10,982 nucleotides of DNA. Origin: Alphaproteobacteria bacterium. GTDB lineage: Bacteria > Pseudomonadota > Alphaproteobacteria > Micavibrionales > UBA1664. The translations under genes and the position numbers were made by a program. A model generated the notes under the pieces. It searched no databases. It was given only the letters and a program-made list of their open reading frames with translations, and had not been told where the DNA came from. The DNA lies in the NCBI GenBank assembly GCA_030427215.1, contig JAUHXB010000022.1, forward strand, positions 1 to 10,982, read 5' to 3'. Positions 6,284 through 10,982 of the stretch are shown here, piece after piece. Numbering within the stretch: position 1 is the first letter of the stretch; every line of letters begins with the position of its first letter.

Positions 6284-7150
6284 ATGTTACCCATCATTAT
6301 TACCCCCCAAGGGCCTGAGCTTTCCGATCAAGAAAAAGATCTTTATTCAAAATATAAACCTTATGGTTTTATTTTATACGGCAAACATTGCGAAAACCCT
6401 GAACAGGTTCAAAAATTATGCGCTGACCTGCGTGCCTGTGCGGGAAATGATTGTGTTATATCTATTGATCAAGAAGGTGGGCGTGTTTCGCGTATGCGGT
6501 CCCCCCACTGGCCCGAATTTCCGGCCGCGGCGGATATGACCGACCCATATCAAACATATTTTGATCTTGGAACAATGATTAGGGCCGAAGGTGTTAACGT
6601 GAATTACGCGCCCTGTTTGGATGTTATACCAACGGGGCAAAAATCCGACGCCATTGGCGACAGGTGTTTTTCATCCAATCCTAATTTATGTGGTGAAAAA
6701 GGTATTGATGCCTGCCGCGGAATGATTGATGCGGGTATTACCCCTGTGATCAAACATATGCCAGGACACGGTCGTGCCGTCGAGGATACACATTACTTCT
6801 TACCCGTTGTAAAAGCCAGCGAGACAGAATTGCAAGATGATTTAAAACCATTTCAAGCCGTCGCTCAATCTGGTTTAGATATCGCAGGAATGACCTGTCA
6901 TGTTTTGTTCGAGGCTTGGGACAAAGACCATCCTGCGACACTTTCCAAAACCATCATCCGCGATATTATTCGCGGTGAAATTGGATTTAAAGGCCTCCTC
7001 TATTCTGATGATTTGGCGATGAAGGCATTGGATCGATATGGCGATATCGTCAAACGCGTTCAATTATCGCTCAAAGCAGGATGCGATATTGCATGTCCGT
7101 GCAACACGACATTTGAAGAGACAAAACGCATTTTAGAGGCGTCTTATTGA
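6284..7150 (+). CDS. nagZ: NagZ-type beta-N-acetylhexosaminidase (GH3)
   Basis: This cytosolic glycoside hydrolase removes N-acetylglucosamine from 1,6-anhydromuropeptides during cell-wall recycling. The 288-residue protein has no signal peptide. It shows YGFILYG (27-33), DQEGGRV (62-68), the NagZ loop KHMPGHGRA (157-165) with Asp168 and His170 as the acid/base dyad in DTH, and SDDLAM (241-246), whose first Asp (242) is the expected nucleophile. The GH3 barrel is therefore complete, but the C-terminus ends soon after AGCDIACPCN and is roughly 40-50 residues shorter than common ~340-residue forms. ATG at 6284 follows the preceding stop without a gap and has AAGG nine bases upstream, so it is probably co-transcribed with the glycosyltransferase. 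Alphaproteobacterial nagZ usually sits by scpA/scpB, so this position is unusual. The 3' end overlaps convergent tadC by 7 bases. Confidence 0.94.
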   Translation: MLPIIITPQGPELSDQEKDLYSKYKPYGFILYGKHCENPEQVQKLCADLRACAGNDCVISIDQEGGRVSRMRSPHWPEFPAAADMTDPYQTYFDLGTMIRAEGVNVNYAPCLDVIPTGQKSDAIGDRCFSSNPNLCGEKGIDACRGMIDAGITPVIKHMPGHGRAVEDTHYFLPVVKASETELQDDLKPFQAVAQSGLDIAGMTCHVLFEAWDKDHPATLSKTIIRDIIRGEIGFKGLLYSDDLAMKALDRYGDIVKRVQLSLKAGCDIACPCNTTFEETKRILEASY

Positions 7151-8070
7151 ATCTGAATAAAGGCCGGGCCTAAAATCGCGATGAATAGCGGGGGTAGGAA
7201 AAACGCAATCATAGGTACGGTTAATTTGGGGGGTAGCGCGGCGGCCTTGCGCTCGGCCTCTGACATTCTGATTTCCCTTAATTCATCCGCCATAACGCGC
7301 AGGGCTTGTGAAATGCTTGTCCCATACTTTTCCGCCTGAACCATTGCCGTTCCAAATGATTTTGCCGCACCACCGCCAACGCGTTCGGCGAAATCGGCAA
7401 AGGCTTGACGGCGGTCACTTAATAATCCTAACTCCGCACTCAATAATCCTAATTCTTCGGCCAAAATTTGCGATTGGTCGGCGACTTCTTCACTAATACG
7501 CACAATCGCTTGCTCGATACTAATCCCGCCTTGAACACAAACCAAAATCATATCAAGTGCATCAGGGAAGGTGATATTAATTTCTTCCTGCCGTTTTTCG
7601 ATTGTGTTTTTAATTAAAATGCCCGGTAAAAACCACCCAAGCAAGGCAACGGATGACAGGATCAACAAAATAACAGTTGGATCCAAATCCTCCATCTTGC
7701 TCATAAACATCATGCCCAATAACACAAAAACAACGGGCAGGGCAATTTTTGCAATCATATATTTAATAGGTGCGCTGGGTGATCTATACCCCGCATTTGC
7801 CAATTTTTTGCGGATGTCTGTGGCCGTTTTACCGATTAATTGTTCGACCTTGAAAAATGCCGCGACATTATCACCCGATGATTGAACAGGGCTATTTTTC
7901 ACCTTCGATTCCGCGATGGCGTCTTGGTATAATGTTTGGCGACGATCTTGAATTAGGGATTTATGACGATCCTTTTTTTCCGCGCGCGAAAGCAATGGCA
8001 GGACAATTCCGATAAAGGATAATCCCGCTAATAACGCGCTTATTAATGTAATCATCAAATCATTCGACAT
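7144..8070 (-). CDS. tadC: Flp/Tad pilus inner-membrane protein TadC
   Basis: TadC is one of two GspF-like platform proteins that pair with TadB in the inner membrane and connect the CpaF ATPase to Flp pilin assembly. The 308-residue protein has an N-terminal helix (~6-28), a cytoplasmic segment, two helices (~103-123 and ~131-153), the T2SSF cytoplasmic domain (~165-275) and a C-terminal helix (~282-304). Family-typical stretches are FPDALDMILVCVQGGISIEQA (168-188, sixteen-plus residues well conserved), AEKYGTSISQALRVMADELR (246-265) and KLTVPMIAFFLPPLFIAILGP (282-302). ATG at 8070 has AGGG eight bases upstream and lies three bases after the tadB stop. It is the last gene of the minus-strand pilus operon in this window. 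A 7-residue internal repeat (EELGLLS-AELGLLS, 205-218) replaces no family residues. Confidence 0.95.
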   Translation of the reverse strand: MSNDLMITLISALLAGLSFIGIVLPLLSRAEKKDRHKSLIQDRRQTLYQDAIAESKVKNSPVQSSGDNVAAFFKVEQLIGKTATDIRKKLANAGYRSPSAPIKYMIAKIALPVVFVLLGMMFMSKMEDLDPTVILLILSSVALLGWFLPGILIKNTIEKRQEEINITFPDALDMILVCVQGGISIEQAIVRISEEVADQSQILAEELGLLSAELGLLSDRRQAFADFAERVGGGAAKSFGTAMVQAEKYGTSISQALRVMADELREIRMSEAERKAAALPPKLTVPMIAFFLPPLFIAILGPAFIQIQ

Positions 8071-8073
8071 ATT

Positions 8074-9069
8074 TTATACCCTGAAATTAATCATCCCTTT
8101 CATAATAAATACCCCAATCGACATCCATGTAAGCGCGCCATAGGTCAGCATTTTTCCTGTATTTGTAATCCAAAGAAGTTCAATGTATTCACGGTTGAGC
8201 AGATACATGGACCCGATCACGACCACGGGCAGACACCCAATGATCCCTGCGGAAATTTTGGCCTCTGCAGACAATGCTTGAACTTTACGTTTAAGGCGAA
8301 ATCTCTGGCGAATAACGCCTGATAAATTTTGTAACACTTCGGATAGGCTCGACCCCGTTTGGGTTTGAATTGTAACCGCGGTTGAAAACATTTTCACCTC
8401 TGCCAATGGCACACGAAATGCCATTTTTTGAACGGCCTCGGGCAATGTATCGCCAACCTTTTGATCCTCATAAACCTTTGTCATTTCCTGCCCTATTGGG
8501 CCCGTATATTCACGCGATGTCATGGCGATAGCCTCGGTAATGGGCATTCCTGATTTTAATAAGCGGATCATGCCTTCAAGGCTGTCGGCAAATTCTTCAA
8601 GGAATTTATTTTGCCTGCGGGCAACTTTCTTTTTTAAAATAAAACGTGGAAGTCCAAAAAAACCTGTAAAGCCAAGCAAGATTATAGTGATGTTTGAAAA
8701 TCCAAATAATTTGGCAAGGGCCAAGCAGATAAGGGCGCAGAGTGCCGAATAAATCCAAAATTGATACACCGGCATTGTCGATCCTGCCTGAATTAAAAGA
8801 TATCGAATTGATTTAGGGTTGAGGCCATCGACAGGAATGTCATCGCCGGCCTGTTTTAATTTTTTTGAAATATTCGTTTTTTTGGATTGATTGGAATTTG
8901 TTTGACCAATGACATCATTATCATCTCGGGTAACAGATGCATTACGGTCATGGATTAAATTTTTAAGCGCCGTTTTTTTCTTTTTATTTGCGGAATTACT
9001 TATCAGTAATCCTATTCCGACAAACAGAACGGCAACAATTCCTGCGATGATTAAAATCATACTGTTCAT
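8074..9069 (-). CDS. tadB: Flp/Tad pilus inner-membrane protein TadB
   Basis: TadB is the second GspF-like platform protein of the Tad secretion system. The 331 residues begin with a membrane helix (~4-24), followed by a lysine-rich polar cytoplasmic stretch (~28-85). Two helices (~104-122 and ~125-145) precede the T2SSF domain (~155-270), which contains FADSLEGMIRLLKSGMPITEA (160-180 region) and TQTGSSLSEVLQNLS (236-250). Two C-terminal helices (~272-290, ~308-326) follow, and the protein ends MINFRV, as is usual for TadB. ATG at 9069 overlaps the cpaF stop in ATGA, so translation is probably coupled. An alternative ATG three codons later would change little. Upstream purine-rich signal is weak (GGCGGGGC about 11 bases away), which also fits coupling. 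Confidence 0.95.
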   Translation of the reverse strand: MNSMILIIAGIVAVLFVGIGLLISNSANKKKKTALKNLIHDRNASVTRDDNDVIGQTNSNQSKKTNISKKLKQAGDDIPVDGLNPKSIRYLLIQAGSTMPVYQFWIYSALCALICLALAKLFGFSNITIILLGFTGFFGLPRFILKKKVARRQNKFLEEFADSLEGMIRLLKSGMPITEAIAMTSREYTGPIGQEMTKVYEDQKVGDTLPEAVQKMAFRVPLAEVKMFSTAVTIQTQTGSSLSEVLQNLSGVIRQRFRLKRKVQALSAEAKISAGIIGCLPVVVIGSMYLLNREYIELLWITNTGKMLTYGALTWMSIGVFIMKGMINFRV

Positions 9070-10544
9070 GATTCAAACGCCCCGCCCATAGATTCCAAAA
9101 CAAGGTCATGGACATTAAATTGACGACATTGATCAAAAAATCGAGGGCGAAGTCCTGTTGGTTCTTGGGATGTAATTAACTTACCCTGATCATCTTCGCC
9201 ATTGAATTTTAGAACATATAAATCTTGCAGTGTGACAACGTCGCCTTCCATGCCTGTGACTTCGGATATATGGGTCAATTTACGTGATCCATCGCGCAAT
9301 CGCTGAACCTGAATAATCACCTGAACCGCGGATGCAATTTGTTCACGCACGGCCTTTGCCCCCAAATTCAGCCCCGCCATTGCAATCATATTTTCCATAC
9401 GCGATACGGCCTCGCGCGGGTTGTTGGCGTGAACCGTTCCCATTGATCCATCGTGCCCTGTGTTCATGGCCTGTAACAAATCAAATGCCTCTGGTCCGCG
9501 AACCTCCCCCACAATGATACGTTCGGGGCGCATCCGAAGGCAGTTTTTAACCAAATCACGCATCGTGACCTCACCTATACCTTCAAGGTTCGGAGGACGG
9601 GTTTCAAGGCGCACAACATGCGGTTGTTGCAATTGCAATTCACACGCATCCTCGCATGTGACAATGCGTTCGTCCTGTTCAATGTAACGCGTCAAACAAT
9701 TGAGCATTGTTGTTTTACCAGAACCCGTTCCACCCGATATCAAAACATTGAGGCGTGATCGTCCGATCGCCATCAATAATTTTGCACATTCAGGGGACAC
9801 GGCGCCAAAATCAACAAGATTATCAAGGGTCAGCTTATCCTTTTTAAACTTACGAATGGTCAATGTTGCGCCGTCCACTGCCAATGGGGGGATGATGGCG
9901 TTCACGCGCGATCCATCGGGAAGTCGCGCGTCACAAATGGGGGATGATTCATCAACACGACGACCAATCGCACCTACAATGCGTTGGGCAATTGTCACCA
10001 AATGCGCATTATCTCGAAATTTGATATCCGCCGTTTCAATCTTACCATTCACCTCAATGAATGTTGTGTCAGGGCCATTGATCATTATGTCGGCGATGTC
10101 ATCGCGTTCCAATAAGGGTTCAAGCGGGCCAAAGCCTAACATATCATCACCACATTCGCGGGCAATTTGGGATTGTTCAGACTCACTTAAATCCAATTCA
10201 CGATATTTTGTAATTTCCTTTACTGCGGATATAATTTCACCGCGTGCCGTGTCCAAATCCATGGCGGCAAGGTTTTTGATATCCAAACTGTCGCGTAAGT
10301 CTTTCCAAATACGGGCACGAGCCTTGTCTATTCGAGTATTTTGTTTAGGGGTGGCTTGATCTTCGGCATCAACGGTAGGCGTTTTTAAATCAAACCGCGT
10401 ATCTGGTTCCTCCGTTTTTATTTCAACGGGTTCAACCTTCGCTTCCTCCTTAACAGGAATTTCAACTTTGTCTTCAACCTCTTCTGTCTTTATTGTGACA
10501 GGGGGGGCGACCTTCGATATGCCATCTTTGCGTTTACCAAACAT
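9066..10544 (-). CDS. cpaF: Flp/Tad pilus assembly ATPase CpaF/TadA
   Basis: This hexameric secretion ATPase of the PilT/VirB11 class powers assembly of Flp pili from the cytoplasmic face of the inner membrane. Of 492 residues, ~17-70 are a charged linker rich in Glu, Lys, Val and Pro. The N-terminal domain carries [14 protein letters not shown] (137-150) and DIMINGP (152-158). The ATPase core has Walker [10 protein letters not shown] (271-279), Asp box [20 protein letters not shown] (297-316), Walker B IIVGEVRG (343-350, Glu347) and His box [15 protein letters not shown] (362-376). All catalytic motifs are intact. ATG at 10544 directly follows the cpaE TAG, with GGGAGGG nine bases upstream. 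The order cpaE-cpaF-tadB-tadC is classic for alphaproteobacterial Tad loci. Confidence 0.97.
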   Translation of the reverse strand: MFGKRKDGISKVAPPVTIKTEEVEDKVEIPVKEEAKVEPVEIKTEEPDTRFDLKTPTVDAEDQATPKQNTRIDKARARIWKDLRDSLDIKNLAAMDLDTARGEIISAVKEITKYRELDLSESEQSQIARECGDDMLGFGPLEPLLERDDIADIMINGPDTTFIEVNGKIETADIKFRDNAHLVTIAQRIVGAIGRRVDESSPICDARLPDGSRVNAIIPPLAVDGATLTIRKFKKDKLTLDNLVDFGAVSPECAKLLMAIGRSRLNVLISGGTGSGKTTMLNCLTRYIEQDERIVTCEDACELQLQQPHVVRLETRPPNLEGIGEVTMRDLVKNCLRMRPERIIVGEVRGPEAFDLLQAMNTGHDGSMGTVHANNPREAVSRMENMIAMAGLNLGAKAVREQIASAVQVIIQVQRLRDGSRKLTHISEVTGMEGDVVTLQDLYVLKFNGEDDQGKLITSQEPTGLRPRFFDQCRQFNVHDLVLESMGGAFES

Positions 10545-10982
10545 CTATTTTTGCCCTCCCATCATTCTATTGAAAAAGGATAGTAAACCGCTATTCATTG
10601 TTTGTTTCATCTCATGTTTGAAATGCTTCATGTTTGTAATTTTTGATAAATGGAGTGCAATTATATCAACGAACATTACGTACCCTGATTGGGACGATAG
10701 AGGCTCCCCGCTATTTTCTGCTTTTGAAAATAAATCACCATTCCATGGCAAATTTATAATGGTCTGATTTGGAAATGTATCGGCAACATCCTTTGTCCCG
10801 ATATCGTGTAATTTCGGGCGATTGGTTTTGTTGAGAAGAAGAGATGGTTGACGCACATCACCACCGGGCATATCGGCAATTTCCTTTAGCATCATTTTTG
10901 TAAGGGATAAATCTGGCACTCTAGGGGATGTTACAATTTGAATTGAATTTGACCGCGTTAAACAAAGGCGTTTTATATGTTG
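10545..10982 (-). CDS. cpaE: CpaE/TadZ pilus localisation ATPase, C-terminal part (5' truncated)
   Basis: Only the last 145 codons are in the window, and the frame is open to base 10982; a GTG at 10919 is internal, not the start. CpaE/TadZ proteins are MinD/ParA-like ATPases with an N-terminal receiver-like domain that place the Tad machine at a cell pole. The visible part matches the end of the MinD-like fold. A QIVTSPRVPDLSLTK strand-helix segment is followed by QPSLLLNKTNRP (an LVLN-x6-P type motif), then TIINLPWNGDLFSKAENSGE (as in CpaE 'IPFDPxLFGxAxNxGxxI') and a C-terminal helical tail. The Walker A region lies off the right edge. The assignment leans on this motif order and on the position immediately upstream of cpaF. 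Confidence 0.85.
   Translation of the reverse strand, partial: QHIKRLCLTRSNSIQIVTSPRVPDLSLTKMMLKEIADMPGGDVRQPSLLLNKTNRPKLHDIGTKDVADTFPNQTIINLPWNGDLFSKAENSGEPLSSQSGYVMFVDIIALHLSKITNMKHFKHEMKQTMNSGLLSFFNRMMGGQK
10554..10560 (-). promoter_or_regulatory. Strong ribosome binding site of cpaF inside the cpaE 3' end
   Basis: GGGAGGG on the minus strand lies nine bases before the cpaF ATG at 10544 and forms part of the last Gly-Gly codons of cpaE. It is the strongest Shine-Dalgarno match in the window and fixes the cpaF start. Confidence 0.8.

Noticed and set aside
7161..7171. AGGCCGGGCCT inverted repeat just past the nagZ stop
   Set aside because: The one-base spacer leaves no workable loop beyond a three-pair stem, no T-run follows, and it is inside tadC coding sequence.
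7416..7457. 21-base tandem near-repeat in tadC (17 of 21 bases equal), giving EELGLLS-AELGLLS
   Set aside because: TadC relatives have an equally long stretch here (an EELGLTAAEL...DRRQA pattern), so nothing appears inserted; the repeat is probably sequence drift within a helix.
9700..10359. Long open frame of 219 codons on the plus strand opposite cpaF
   Set aside because: It is antisense to a highly conserved ATPase and its translation shows no recognisable domain; it is a by-product of cpaF codon use.

Overview
The window is almost wall-to-wall coding sequence from a bacterium, most likely an AT-rich alphaproteobacterium. This assignment is inference. It rests on the CpaE-CpaF-TadB-TadC gene order with an alphaproteobacterial-style CpaF, on a short alphaproteobacterial-type NagZ, and on tightly overlapping genes. 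No RNA gene, insertion sequence, CRISPR array or phage gene is visible, and no stretch over 300 bases lacks a gene.

Layout, left to right. (1) Positions 1-1683, plus strand: the 5'-truncated gene of a PglK/MsbA-like ABC exporter, probably a flippase for lipid-linked glycans. (2) Positions 1676-5493, minus strand: a four-gene operon read fcl, gmd, manC-like, glycosyltransferase 4. All junctions overlap by 4 or 11 bases. (3) A 19-base divergent gap (5494-5512) holding a perfect 16-base palindrome and a promoter-like -35/-10 pair. (4) Positions 5513-7150, plus strand: a TuaG-like family 2 glycosyltransferase abutting a NagZ-type beta-N-acetylhexosaminidase. (5) Positions 7144-10982, minus strand: tadC, tadB, cpaF and the 3' part of cpaE, which form the inner-membrane motor of a Flp/Tad (type IVc) pilus. 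The operon's upstream part lies off the right edge.

How the genes fit together. The manC-like, gmd and fcl products would convert mannose-1-phosphate to GDP-mannose, then GDP-4-keto-6-deoxymannose, then GDP-L-fucose. The two glycosyltransferases would build a surface glycan that may contain fucose, and the ABC exporter would flip the lipid-linked product. The neighbouring Tad pilus genes form a separate surface-attachment system. Whether glycan and pilus are functionally linked cannot be decided from the sequence.

I see no clearly new system. The points most worth a second look are the very compact divergent control region, where both genes lack a Shine-Dalgarno sequence and may be leaderless, and the unusual single-domain GDP-mannose pyrophosphorylase whose nucleotide-binding loop resembles IspD.
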